Shown piece after piece: positions 12,268-21,911 of a stretch of 64,000 bases of DNA (its first letter is position 1; every line of letters starts with the position of its first letter). Made by a program: the position numbers and the translations under genes. Origin of the DNA: Paracoccaceae bacterium (GTDB taxonomy: Bacteria > Pseudomonadota > Alphaproteobacteria > Rhodobacterales > Rhodobacteraceae); the NCBI GenBank assembly GCA_020622085.1, contig JAHRYM010000002.1:519281-583280 (forward strand), read 5' to 3'. The notes beneath the pieces are model-generated. The model made no database searches and was not told the DNA's origin. It saw only the letters and a list, made by a program, of their open reading frames with translations.

Positions 12268-13836
12268 ATGCGCGGCAAGCACGAGAACCACGATGAATGG
12301 GATCTCTTCGGCCGGCCGCTGTTCGAAGACGCCTCGGCCCGCGCGCTGGAACGGGTTGGCGTCGTGGACGTGGGGTCGAACTCGGTCCGGATGGTGGTCT
12401 TCGATGGCGCGGCTCGCAGCCCGGCCTATTTCTACAACGAAAAGGTCATGGCCGGGCTGGGTCAGGGACTGTCGGAAACCGGGCGCCTCAATCCGCGGGG
12501 CCGGGAACGCGCGCTTGTCGCGCTGAGGCGTTTCGCGGCACTGGCCATCGACATGGATGTGTCACCCCTGACCTGTGTGGGCACCGCCGCCGTGCGCGAA
12601 GCCGAGGATGGCCAGGACTTCCAGCGCGAGGTCGAGGCCGCGACGGGGCTGAAGCTGCATGTCATCGACGGCCAGGAAGAGGCGCGGCTTTCGGCGCAAG
12701 GCGTGTTGCTGGGATGGCCCGAAGCCAAGGGCCTGGTCTGCGACATCGGCGGCAACTCGATGGAACTGGCCGAAGTCGCGGGCGGCCAGATAGGGCGCCG
12801 CGTCTCATCGCCCCTGGGTCCGTTCCGGCTGCAGCAGGTCAAGGGCGGGCGCAAGACGCTGATCGCCCATGTCCGCAGCGTTATGAAGGGCCTTCTGGCG
12901 CAGATCGGCAACGGGCATGAACGCATCTACCTTGTCGGCGGATCCTGGCGGGCGATCGCGCGGCTCGACATGGAACGGCGGTCCTATCCGATGACGGTTC
13001 TGCACGAATACCGGATGACTCCGAAGAACGTCTATGAGACCTGCGACTGGATTGCGGCCAATGACGTGACCGCCATGCGCGCCCGCACCGGCACTTCCGA
13101 GGCGCGGCTGGCGCTGGTGCCGCTTGCGGCGGTTGTCCTGCACGAGTTGGTCGAGGCCTTTCAGCCCGGGACGATCGACCTGTCTTCCTACGGAATCCGC
13201 GAAGGGCTGCTTTATGAACAGATGCCCGAACGACTGCGCCGACGCGATCCGCTGCTCGAGGCCTGCCGTCATGCGGAACGCACGATGGCGCGGATGCCGG
13301 GATCGGGAAAGAAGCTGTTCCATTTCCTCCTGCCTCTCTACCAGAGCGCGACACCGACCGAGATGCGCATGGTCAAGGCGGCCTGCCTTCTGCACGACAC
13401 CACCTGGCGGGCGCACCCTGACTATCGGGCCGAAGTCTGCTTCGACAACGCCACCCGCGCCAATCTGGGCGGGCTGTCGCATTCCGAACGGGTGTTTCTG
13501 GGGCTTGCACTCCTGCACCGATACAAGAGCGCGCGGACGGGTTCGCGGCTGGAAAACCTGTTCAGCCTTCTGAACGAAAGCCAGATCGCCAACGCCGAGG
13601 TGCTGGGCCGTGCGATGCGCTTTGGCGCCATGTTCGCCTTCCGCTCGCTGGAGGAGGCCGGCGCCCTCGAGGTCGACCGCGCGGCGGGGAGCCTGAGTTT
13701 GAAACTCAGCCCGCTTGGCGCCGATCTGTTCGGTGAAGTCGCCGAGGCGCGGTTCGGATCGCTTGCATCGGCACTTGGCCTGACGCCGGCCGTGATCCGG
13801 CCGGAAGCTGCAAAGCCGCCGCGCAAGCGCAAGTGA
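12268..13836 (+). CDS. ppx: Ppx/GppA family exopolyphosphatase
   Basis: VGVVDVGSNSVRMVVFDG, VCDIGGNSMELAEV; follows ppk. Confidence 0.9.
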   Translation: MRGKHENHDEWDLFGRPLFEDASARALERVGVVDVGSNSVRMVVFDGAARSPAYFYNEKVMAGLGQGLSETGRLNPRGRERALVALRRFAALAIDMDVSPLTCVGTAAVREAEDGQDFQREVEAATGLKLHVIDGQEEARLSAQGVLLGWPEAKGLVCDIGGNSMELAEVAGGQIGRRVSSPLGPFRLQQVKGGRKTLIAHVRSVMKGLLAQIGNGHERIYLVGGSWRAIARLDMERRSYPMTVLHEYRMTPKNVYETCDWIAANDVTAMRARTGTSEARLALVPLAAVVLHELVEAFQPGTIDLSSYGIREGLLYEQMPERLRRRDPLLEACRHAERTMARMPGSGKKLFHFLLPLYQSATPTEMRMVKAACLLHDTTWRAHPDYRAEVCFDNATRANLGGLSHSERVFLGLALLHRYKSARTGSRLENLFSLLNESQIANAEVLGRAMRFGAMFAFRSLEEAGALEVDRAAGSLSLKLSPLGADLFGEVAEARFGSLASALGLTPAVIRPEAAKPPRKRK

Positions 13837-14223
13837 TCAGAGGTCGATCTCGGGGCCGTCGGGCTGCAGGAGTTCGGCCGGCGTCTTGCGCCGCAGGATG
13901 ATGTCGCCATTGGGCAGCTTTTCGGGGGCGTGGTAGTTGTGCAGATCACCCGCCATGGCCGCCAGATCCCGCAGCACCGGGCCGTAATCCTGCATCAGCT
14001 GCGAAAGCCCCTCCTGCATCTCCTTCATCGCCGGTTCGGCTTCCTTGAAGAACTGGTCCAGCAGGATCTTCGCCCCTTGCTCGATCAGGCTCATTCCCCG
14101 CTCGGCATCAGGAGAAACGGCTTCGGGCGATGTCTCGGCAGTGGTCTGCGCCAATGGGGCAGTGGCAAGGGCGACCACGACGGCAGTGGACAGGAAGGCA
14201 ATGCGGGCAAATGCGTGTTTCAT
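13837..14223 (-). CDS. hypothetical exported protein
   Basis: Signal peptide MKHAFARIAFLSTAVVVALATAPLAQ; 128 aa. Confidence 0.6.
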   Translation of the reverse strand: MKHAFARIAFLSTAVVVALATAPLAQTTAETSPEAVSPDAERGMSLIEQGAKILLDQFFKEAEPAMKEMQEGLSQLMQDYGPVLRDLAAMAGDLHNYHAPEKLPNGDIILRRKTPAELLQPDGPEIDL

Positions 14224-14283
14224 GCGCGCAAGATACCTCGGCACCGCAAAAGGTCCATCGCTGACGACACGGAAGCGCGGCGG

Positions 14284-14718
14284 TCAGGCGCGTTTCAGCC
14301 GTATCACCACATCCACCCGTGACAGGCTTGCGCCCTCGGGCAGGTCGGGCAGTCGGGAAATGGCCAGTTGGTCAACAGGGGCGTCCACCAGCATCGCGGT
14401 GTCTTCCCAGTAGAAATGCGGATGGTCGTCCAGCCGGGTGTCAAAATAGCTGCGCGATCCATCGACGGTGATTTCGTGGATCAGCCCGGCGTCACAGAAA
14501 TTCCGCAAGGTATTGTAGACGGTCGCCAGCGACACCGGCTCGCCACTGCGGCTGGCCGCCTCATAAAGACCTTCGGCCGTAACGTGCCTGTCCTGCCCGT
14601 CACCGACAAGAAGCACGGCAAGCAGCATCCGTTGCCGCGTCGGGCGCACACCCGCATTCGCCAGCCACCGCGCCGCGCGCGGCGCCGCATCGCATGTCAT
14701 CTGATCAAAAACAGTCAT
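14284..14718 (-). CDS. irr: Fur-family transcriptional regulator Irr
   Basis: GVRPTRQRMLLAVLL, VSLATVYNTLRNFCDAGLIHEI, HPHFYWEDT; divergent from fabA. Confidence 0.85.
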   Translation of the reverse strand: MTVFDQMTCDAAPRAARWLANAGVRPTRQRMLLAVLLVGDGQDRHVTAEGLYEAASRSGEPVSLATVYNTLRNFCDAGLIHEITVDGSRSYFDTRLDDHPHFYWEDTAMLVDAPVDQLAISRLPDLPEGASLSRVDVVIRLKRA

Positions 14719-14887
14719 CTGGGCTGCAAATATGAAGCCTTGGCACCACATTTTCAACCGCTTTCCACGTTGTCGGATCGCCAGCCGCGCCCGACCGGGA
14801 GCCGGCACCAGAATGCCGCGGCTATTGCTCTTTTCGCATTGCGGATGGTAATGGGCGGGAAACGGGGATGCAGTGGAAAGGCAGCAG

Positions 14888-15397
14888 ATGGCGGATTATC
14901 CGAACCGGTTCGACAAGGAAGACCTTCTGCGCTGCGCGCGGGGTGAACTGTTCGGGCCGGGCAATGCGCAATTGCCTGAACCGCCGATGCTGATGATGGA
15001 CCGTATCACCGAAATCTCGGAGGATGGCGGCGAACACGGCAAGGGTCATGTGGTGGCCGAATTCGACATCCATCCCGATCTTTGGTTCTTTTCCTGCCAC
15101 TTCCCCGGCAACCCGATCATGCCGGGCTGCCTGGGCCTTGACGGGCTCTGGCAGCTTACGGGCTTCAACCTGGGCTGGCGCGGCTGGCAGGGGCGGGGCT
15201 ATGCCCTGGGCGTGGGCGAGGTGAAGCTGACCGGCATGGTCCGGCCCGACCGCAAGATGATCCGCTACTTCGTCGATTTCACCAAGGCCGTGCAGACCCG
15301 CCGCCTGACGATGGGCGTGGCCGATGGCCGGGTGGAAGCGGATGGCGAAACCATCTATCTTGTCAAGGATATGAAGGTCGCGCTGTCCGCCAGCTGA
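14888..15397 (+). CDS. fabA: 3-hydroxydecanoyl-ACP dehydratase/isomerase
   Basis: [35 protein letters not shown]. Confidence 0.95.
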   Translation: MADYPNRFDKEDLLRCARGELFGPGNAQLPEPPMLMMDRITEISEDGGEHGKGHVVAEFDIHPDLWFFSCHFPGNPIMPGCLGLDGLWQLTGFNLGWRGWQGRGYALGVGEVKLTGMVRPDRKMIRYFVDFTKAVQTRRLTMGVADGRVEADGETIYLVKDMKVALSAS

Positions 15398-15417
15398 CCC
15401 GAAGAAGGAGCCGCATC

Positions 15418-16647
15418 ATGCGTCGCGTCGTCATCACCGGGATCGGGATCGTTTCCCCGATCGGCAACAACGCCACCGAGGTCGAAGCCAGCCTGCGCGC
15501 CGGCAAGTCCGGCATCGTCTTTGCCCCCGAATATGCCGAAAGGGGGTTCCGCAGCCAGGTCCACGGCATGCCGCAGATCGTGCTGGAAGACCACATCGAC
15601 AAGCGCAATCTGCGCTTCATGGGTCCGGGCGCGGCCTACAACTTCCTCGCCATGGAACAGGCCATCGCCGACAGCGGGCTTGAGGAAAAGGATGTCTCGA
15701 ACGAACGCTCGGGCCTGATCATGGGATCGGGCGGGCCGTCCACGTCGAACTTCTTCGAAGCGCACCGGATCGTCATGGAAAAGGGCTCGCCCAAGCGGAT
15801 GGGACCGTTCATGGTGACGCGCTGCATGTCTTCGACCAATTCAGCCTGCCTTGCGACGCCGTTCAGGATCAAGGGCGTGAACTACTCGATCACTTCGGCC
15901 TGTTCGACCAGCGCGCATTGCATCGGCAACGGCACCGAACTGATCCAGATGGGCAAGCAGGACATCGTCTTTGCCGGCGGCGGCGAGGAACTGGACTGGA
16001 CCCTGTCGTGCCTCTTCGATGCGATGGGCGCCATGTCGTCGAAATACAACGACACCCCCGCCACCGCCTCGCGCCCCTATGACGCGACCCGTGATGGATT
16101 TGTCATCGCGGGCGGCGGCGGTGTCGTCGTGCTTGAGGAGCTGGGCCACGCACTGGCGCGCGGCGCGAAGATCTACGGCGAAGTCACCGGATATGGCGCC
16201 ACCTCGGACGGCTACGACATGGTGGCCCCTTCGGGTGAAGGCGGCGAACGGTCGATGCGGCTGGCGGTCTCGACGCTGCCCAAGGGCCGCAAGATCGACT
16301 ATATCAACAGCCATGGCACCTCCACCTCCGTCGGCGACGTGACCGAAGTGGAAGCGATCCGCCGCGTCTTCGGCAAGGGCACGACCCCGCCCATTGCCTC
16401 GACCAAATCGCTGACCGGGCATTCGCTGGGCGCGACCGGCGCGCATGAGGCGATCTATTCGCTGATCATGCTGAACAAGGGCTTCATCGCCGCTTCGGCC
16501 AATGTCACGACGCTTGATCCGGCGCTGGAGCCTGCGGAAATCGTCACCGAACTGCGCGAGGGCGTCGAACTCGACTCGGTCCTGTCGAACAGCTTCGGCT
16601 TTGGCGGCACCAATGCGACTCTGGTGATGAGCAAACACCTCGGGTAA
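15418..16647 (+). CDS. fabB: beta-ketoacyl-ACP synthase I
   Basis: [45 protein letters not shown]. Confidence 0.95.
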   Translation: MRRVVITGIGIVSPIGNNATEVEASLRAGKSGIVFAPEYAERGFRSQVHGMPQIVLEDHIDKRNLRFMGPGAAYNFLAMEQAIADSGLEEKDVSNERSGLIMGSGGPSTSNFFEAHRIVMEKGSPKRMGPFMVTRCMSSTNSACLATPFRIKGVNYSITSACSTSAHCIGNGTELIQMGKQDIVFAGGGEELDWTLSCLFDAMGAMSSKYNDTPATASRPYDATRDGFVIAGGGGVVVLEELGHALARGAKIYGEVTGYGATSDGYDMVAPSGEGGERSMRLAVSTLPKGRKIDYINSHGTSTSVGDVTEVEAIRRVFGKGTTPPIASTKSLTGHSLGATGAHEAIYSLIMLNKGFIAASANVTTLDPALEPAEIVTELREGVELDSVLSNSFGFGGTNATLVMSKHLG

Positions 16648-16686
16648 CGGGCGACAGGGCAGCAGGGCATCAAGCGGCGGGGCAAC

Positions 16687-17475
16687 ATGGCGGAACTGAT
16701 GAAGGGTAAGCGCGGGCTCGTGATGGGTGTCGCGAATGAACGGTCGATTGCCTGGGGCATCGCCAGCGCTCTGGCTGCCGAAGGGGCTGAACTGGCGTTC
16801 TCTTACCAGGGCGAGGCCTTCGGCAAGCGGGTCGAACCGCTGGCGGCCTCGGTCGGGTCGTCCTTCCTTGTCGATGTCGACGTGAACGATGACGCCAGCC
16901 TTGACACTGCCTTCGGGCGACTGAAGGCGGAATGGGGCCGCATGGATTTTCTCGTCCATGCCATAGCCTATTCCGACAAGAACGAACTCACGGGGCGGTT
17001 CATCAATACCAGCCGCGAGAACTTCAAGAACAGCCTGGCAATTTCGTGCTTCAGCTTCATCGACGTGGCGCGGCGGGCCTCCGAACTCATGCCTGAAGGC
17101 GGCAGCCTGATCACGTTGACCTATGGCGGGTCGAACCGGGTCACGCCGAACTACAACGTCATGGGCGTGGCCAAGGCGGCGCTTGAAAGCACGGTGCGCT
17201 ATCTTGCCAATGACCTCGGGCCTCAGCGCGTGCGCGTGAACGCGATTTCGCCGGGTCCGATGAAGACGCTGGCCGGCGCCGCCATAGGCGGGGCGCGGGC
17301 GACCTTCCGCCATACCGAAGCCAATGCGCCCCTGCGCGCCAACGCCACGCTTGAGGCCATAGGCGGCACGGCAGTGTATCTGGCATCGGACTATGGCGCC
17401 TGCACCACGGGCGAGATCGTCCGCGTGGATGGCGGCTATCACGTCCTGGGCATGCCGCAAGCCCAGAATCTCTGA
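16687..17475 (+). CDS. fabI: enoyl-ACP reductase (NADH)
   Basis: MKGKRGLVMGVANERSIAWGIA, YSDKNELTGRF, VRVNAISPGPMKTLA. Confidence 0.95.
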   Translation: MAELMKGKRGLVMGVANERSIAWGIASALAAEGAELAFSYQGEAFGKRVEPLAASVGSSFLVDVDVNDDASLDTAFGRLKAEWGRMDFLVHAIAYSDKNELTGRFINTSRENFKNSLAISCFSFIDVARRASELMPEGGSLITLTYGGSNRVTPNYNVMGVAKAALESTVRYLANDLGPQRVRVNAISPGPMKTLAGAAIGGARATFRHTEANAPLRANATLEAIGGTAVYLASDYGACTTGEIVRVDGGYHVLGMPQAQNL

Positions 17476-17553
17476 CGGATGGCGGGGGCATCCGGTCTTC
17501 ACATGGCCGGCCGGCCCATGCCATAATCGCCCCCGGAACCCAAGGAGGGGTGC

Positions 17554-17967
17554 ATGGACCAGATGATCTTCGTCAACCTGCCGGTCAAGGATCTGGGCCG
17601 GTCCCGGGCATTCTACGAGGCACTCGGTTTCCGCATCAACGAACAGTTCTCGGACGACAGCGGTGCCTGTGTGGTGATTTCCGCGACCATCTATGTGATG
17701 CTGCTGACCCATGCCAAGTATGCGCAGTTCACCCCCCTGCCAATCACGGACGAGCGGAAAAGTTCGTCGCATCTGCTGGCGCTGTCGCAACCGGATCGTG
17801 ACGCGGTCGATGCGCTGGTTGCCTCGGCGCTGAAGGCAGGAGGGTCAGAGCCCCGCCCGGCGCAGGATCTCGGCTTCATGTATTCCCGCTCGATCGCCGA
17901 CCCCGACGACCATGTGTGGGAGCCGTTCTGGATGGATCCCGCCACCGTCCGGGGCGATGCAGGCTGA
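17554..17967 (+). CDS. VOC family (glyoxalase/bleomycin resistance-like) protein
   Basis: MIFVNLPVKDLGRSRAFYEALGFRINEQF... IADPDDHVWEPFWMD. Confidence 0.85.
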   Translation: MDQMIFVNLPVKDLGRSRAFYEALGFRINEQFSDDSGACVVISATIYVMLLTHAKYAQFTPLPITDERKSSSHLLALSQPDRDAVDALVASALKAGGSEPRPAQDLGFMYSRSIADPDDHVWEPFWMDPATVRGDAG

Positions 17968-18826
17968 TCCGATGATCCCGTCGACGGCCGAAGGTTTCCA
18001 CATGCACTGTTTCACGGCATCCGACGGCACCAGGCTGGCCTACCGCGACCAGGGCGAGGGGCTTGCGGTCCTGTGCCTTGCCGGGCTGACGCGCGACGGC
18101 CGCGATTTCGACTTTCTTGCCCCCCATCTTCCCGATGTCCGCCTGATCCGCCCCGATTATCGCGGGCGCGGGGCATCGGCATGGAGCGGCGCCGAAACCT
18201 ATACCGTTCCGCGCGAGGCAGAGGATGCGCTGGAGCTGCTTGACCACCTTGGGGTGGACAAGGCTGCCGTCATCGGGGCCTCGCGCGGGGGCATGATCGG
18301 CATGTTCCTTGCGGCGCGGGCAAAGGACCGGTTGCTGGGGCTGTGCCTCAACGATGTCGGCCCGGTGCTGGACCGGGCCGGGCTCGGGCGGATCTTCGAT
18401 TACGTCGGGCGCCACCCCGCTTCGCGAACGCTTGCGGCGCTGGCCGATCGCATGCCCGCCACCAACCCGGGTTTCCACGGCGTTTCGCGCGAACGCTGGG
18501 CCGATATGGTCAGCCGGCTTTATACCGAAGGGCCAGAGGGCCTGCGCATCACCTATGACCCGGCCCTGCGCGAGGCGTTCCTTGCGGCCTTCGAAGGGCC
18601 CGCGCCCGACCTCTGGCCGCTTTTTGATGCCTGTGCAGGCCTGCCGCTGGCACTGATCCGGGGGGCGAACTCGGACCTTCTGTCGGCCGCCACCGCCGAC
18701 GAGATGCAGCGCCGTCGCCCCGACATGATCCGCACCGATGTGCCCGACCGCGCCCATATCCCGTTTCTGGACGAACGCGAGGCGCTGTCCGCCCTGCGGG
18801 ACTGGATCGCGCTGATCGCCCCCTAG
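17957..18826 (+). CDS. alpha/beta hydrolase
   Basis: RLAYRDQGEGLAVLCLAGLTRDGRDF, GASRGGMIG nucleophile elbow; alternative start at 18002. Confidence 0.8.
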   Translation: MQADPMIPSTAEGFHMHCFTASDGTRLAYRDQGEGLAVLCLAGLTRDGRDFDFLAPHLPDVRLIRPDYRGRGASAWSGAETYTVPREAEDALELLDHLGVDKAAVIGASRGGMIGMFLAARAKDRLLGLCLNDVGPVLDRAGLGRIFDYVGRHPASRTLAALADRMPATNPGFHGVSRERWADMVSRLYTEGPEGLRITYDPALREAFLAAFEGPAPDLWPLFDACAGLPLALIRGANSDLLSAATADEMQRRRPDMIRTDVPDRAHIPFLDEREALSALRDWIALIAP

Positions 18827-18926
18827 ACAAAGACCGACCCATGCAAACAGCGCCCGGTCAGGGCGCGCACGATTGCGGGGGGATGTTATGGCACCGGGTC
18901 GCCCCCGCAGCGAAAGGAAGATTGTG

Positions 18927-19793
18927 ATGCCCTTCACCGATCTTGGCGACGTGACGATTCACTGGCACGAGGACGGCGATCCCGCAGGAGCGCCGGTCAT
19001 GTTTCTTCATGCCCTGGGGCTTGATCTGCGGATCTGGGACAGCGTGATCCCGCTTCTGCCGCAGGGATTGCGCCTGATCCGCAATGACCTGCGCGGGCAT
19101 GGGCAATCCTCGGCTCCTCGGGGGCCATATTCTATGGGCGCGCTGGTGCGCGATACCGAACGGCTGATGGACCACCTGGGCCTGAAGGATGCGGTCCTCG
19201 TCGGCCTGTCGGTTGGCGGGATGGTTGCGCAGGCACTGGCGGTCAAGCGGCTGGATCAGGTGCGCGGGCTGGTGCTGTCGAACACCGCCGTCAAGATCGG
19301 CACCGCGCAGACCTGGACCGACCGGATGGGAGCCGTGCGCAAGGGCGGCATTGCCGCAATCGCCACGCCCACGATCGAGCGGTGGTTTTCCCGCAAGGAG
19401 CGCGCGACCCCCGCCGCCGAGCAGGTCCGTCAGCGGTTGCTTGCAACTTCGCCCGAGGGCTATCTGGGTTGCGCAGCAGCAATTTCGGGAACAGACCTGA
19501 TCACCCCCAGTTCGGGCCTGACGCTGCCGACACTGGTGCTTGCGGGCAGCGAAGACGGATCGACTCCGCCGGATCTGGTGCGCGAACTGGCCGATCTGAT
19601 CAAGGGCGCGCGGTTCCACATGATCCGGGGGGCGGGGCATCTTCCCCCGGTGGACCGGCCAGCGGAATTTGCGGCCGAAGTCACGCGCTTCCTCTCTGCG
19701 ATCGCGCATGACGGGGCAGCAATGCCCTGCGGGTCCGGATGCGGCAGCGGTCATTCGCAGGGTCATCTGCACGGACACGCGCACCGGCACTGA
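18927..19793 (+). CDS. alpha/beta hydrolase, 3-oxoadipate enol-lactonase-like, with Cys/His-rich tail
   Basis: GLSVGGMVAQALAV nucleophile elbow; PcaD-like arrangement; C-term PCGSGCGSGHSQGHLHGHAHRH. Confidence 0.75.
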   Translation: MPFTDLGDVTIHWHEDGDPAGAPVMFLHALGLDLRIWDSVIPLLPQGLRLIRNDLRGHGQSSAPRGPYSMGALVRDTERLMDHLGLKDAVLVGLSVGGMVAQALAVKRLDQVRGLVLSNTAVKIGTAQTWTDRMGAVRKGGIAAIATPTIERWFSRKERATPAAEQVRQRLLATSPEGYLGCAAAISGTDLITPSSGLTLPTLVLAGSEDGSTPPDLVRELADLIKGARFHMIRGAGHLPPVDRPAEFAAEVTRFLSAIAHDGAAMPCGSGCGSGHSQGHLHGHAHRH

Positions 19794-19828
19794 CGTCCGC
19801 CCACCCCCTTCCCTTGCCCGGAACCAAC

Positions 19829-20380
19829 GTGCCAACGTCTGCTGCGGCACCGGCAACCGGTGCCTGCCCCAGCCCCGGAAAGGTTGCAATCGAGGCGCTC
19901 CACAGTCGACTGGCACTGTCCTTCATCCTGCTCACGGTCGCGCTGGACGCCATCGGCATCGGGCTGATCTGTCCGGTCATGCCGGACCTGATGCGGCAGG
20001 TCACACATTCGGATCTTTCGGGGGCGGCGATTTGGGGCGGGGTGCTGACGGCCGCCTTCGCGGTGATGCAGTTCCTGTTCGGACCGATTGTCGGCAACCT
20101 GTCGGACCGGTTCGGGCGGCGGCCGGTGCTGTTCGTCTCGCTTGCTGTCATGGTGCTCGACTATGTGGTGATGGCGCTGGCGCAGTCGGTCTGGTCATTG
20201 CTGGCCGCCCGGATCATCGCCGGGATCACGGCGGCAACGCATTCGACTGCCAATGCCTATGTCGCCGATATTTCCCCGCCCGCAGAATGGGCCGGAACTT
20301 CGGTCTGGTCGGCGCGGCATTCGGGCTCGGGTTCGTTGCCGGGCCCCACGCGGCCACTGACCTTGCGAACACCCCGCGCG
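19829..20380 (+). pseudogene. truncated and frameshifted MFS (TetA-like) transporter
   Basis: IGIGLICPVMPDLMRQ, NLSDRFGRRPVLFVSL, IAGITAATHSTANAYVADISPP, then the homologous reading NFGLVGAAFGLGFVAGP continues in another frame and stops; most of the protein is missing. Confidence 0.75.
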
Positions 20381-20381
20381 C

Positions 20382-21554
20382 TCAGGCCACCTGCCCTGCC
20401 GCCCAGGCCGAGGACCAGGCCCACTGGAAGTTGTAGCCGCCAAGCCAGCCGGTGACGTCGACGACCTCGCCCACGAAGTAAAGCCCCGGCACATTGCGGG
20501 CCTGCAACGTGCGGGCATCCAGATCATCGGTATCGACGCCGCCCAGCGTCACCTCGGCGGTGCGGTAGCCTTCGGTGCCCACGGGGCGCAACTGCCAGCG
20601 ATGCGCGGCGTCGGCGATGCGGGCCAGGCTGGCCTTCGACTGGTCGCCCAGCGTGCCGGAAACGCTGGCCCCTTCGGCCACCAGCGCCGCCACCCTTTCG
20701 GGCAGAAGTCGCGCCAGCGCGTTGCGGATTGCGAGCTTCCCCGCGCCGGTCAGGCTGCGCAGTTCGGCCGCGATGTCGCGCCCCCGCGCCAGATCGACGG
20801 TGATCATGTCGCCTTCGCGCCAATAGCTGCTGATCTGCAGGATCGATGGCCCCGACAGGCCGCGATGCGTGAACAGCATCCCTTCGTCGAACCCGATCTT
20901 GCCGCAGGTCACCCGCGCCTCGACGGCGACGCCGGCCAGGGGCGCCGTCCGCGCCAGATCCTGCGGGCCAAAGGTCAGCGCTACCAGCGCCGGTCGCGTG
21001 GGTGTCAGCCGCAGGCCGAACTGCTGCGCGATCTGGTAGCCAAGGCCCGTTGCGCCCATCTTCGGGATCGACTTGCCGCCCGTGGCGACGATCAGCGACG
21101 TGGCCTCGATCACGCCACCCGAGGTTTCGATGCGGAACGGCCCCGGTCCGCTGATCCGGCCGACGGTTGTGGAAAGCCACAACTCGCACCCCGTGGCGCG
21201 CATGTCTTCGGTCAGCATGGCGACGATCTGTTTGGCAGACCCGTCGCAGAACAGCTGTCCCAGCGTCTTTTCGTGCCAGGCAATCCCCGCCCGACCGACA
21301 CGCTCGACGAAATCCTGCGGCGTGAAGCGTCTGAGCGCCGAAAGCGCAAAGCGCGTGTTCTGCGACAGGAAGCGGTCCGCCGGCGCCTCGCGGTTGGTGA
21401 AGTTGCACCGCCCCCCGCCCGAGATGCGGATCTTTTCGCCCGGCCGTGCCGCGTGATCAACCACGATGACCCGCCGCCCGCGCCGCCCCGCCTCGACCGC
21501 CGCGAACATGCCGGCCGCGCCAGCGCCAATGATTGCCACGTCATATCGGGTCAT
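20382..21554 (-). CDS. NAD(P)/FAD-dependent oxidoreductase (HI0933/BaiN-like flavoprotein)
   Basis: YDVAIIGAGAAGMFAAVEAGRRGRRVIVVDHAARPGEKIRISGGGRCNFTN. Confidence 0.85.
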   Translation of the reverse strand: MTRYDVAIIGAGAAGMFAAVEAGRRGRRVIVVDHAARPGEKIRISGGGRCNFTNREAPADRFLSQNTRFALSALRRFTPQDFVERVGRAGIAWHEKTLGQLFCDGSAKQIVAMLTEDMRATGCELWLSTTVGRISGPGPFRIETSGGVIEATSLIVATGGKSIPKMGATGLGYQIAQQFGLRLTPTRPALVALTFGPQDLARTAPLAGVAVEARVTCGKIGFDEGMLFTHRGLSGPSILQISSYWREGDMITVDLARGRDIAAELRSLTGAGKLAIRNALARLLPERVAALVAEGASVSGTLGDQSKASLARIADAAHRWQLRPVGTEGYRTAEVTLGGVDTDDLDARTLQARNVPGLYFVGEVVDVTGWLGGYNFQWAWSSAWAAGQVA

Positions 21555-21663
21555 GCCGCCCCGCATAAGCGGGCGCGCATCCCGGGGCAACGCCCGGCCG
21601 GCGAAACTCTTCGCATTTTTGTCTTGCGGCTCCCCCTCGGCTTGGCTATGAACCGCCGCGTGT

Positions 21664-21738
<75 letters not shown>

Positions 21739-21911
21739 GCCTTCCCGGTCGATCAGAGACATGACGCCTGCTCCGGCAGTTCTGCCGCGATTGCGGGCGG
21801 TTGCGGAGAGAACGACCAACCCCGAGACACGGAACAGAAGCGCGAATCCGGCGCAAATTCCCGCCCATCTCTGTTTGCGCTTTCGAGGATTGTTGATTGG
21901 AACGCGGCGCC

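Noticed and set aside
10008-12278. 756-aa minus-strand ORF
   Set aside because: Antisense shadow of ppk1.
15841-17790. 649-aa minus-strand ORF
   Set aside because: Antisense shadow of fabB/fabI.
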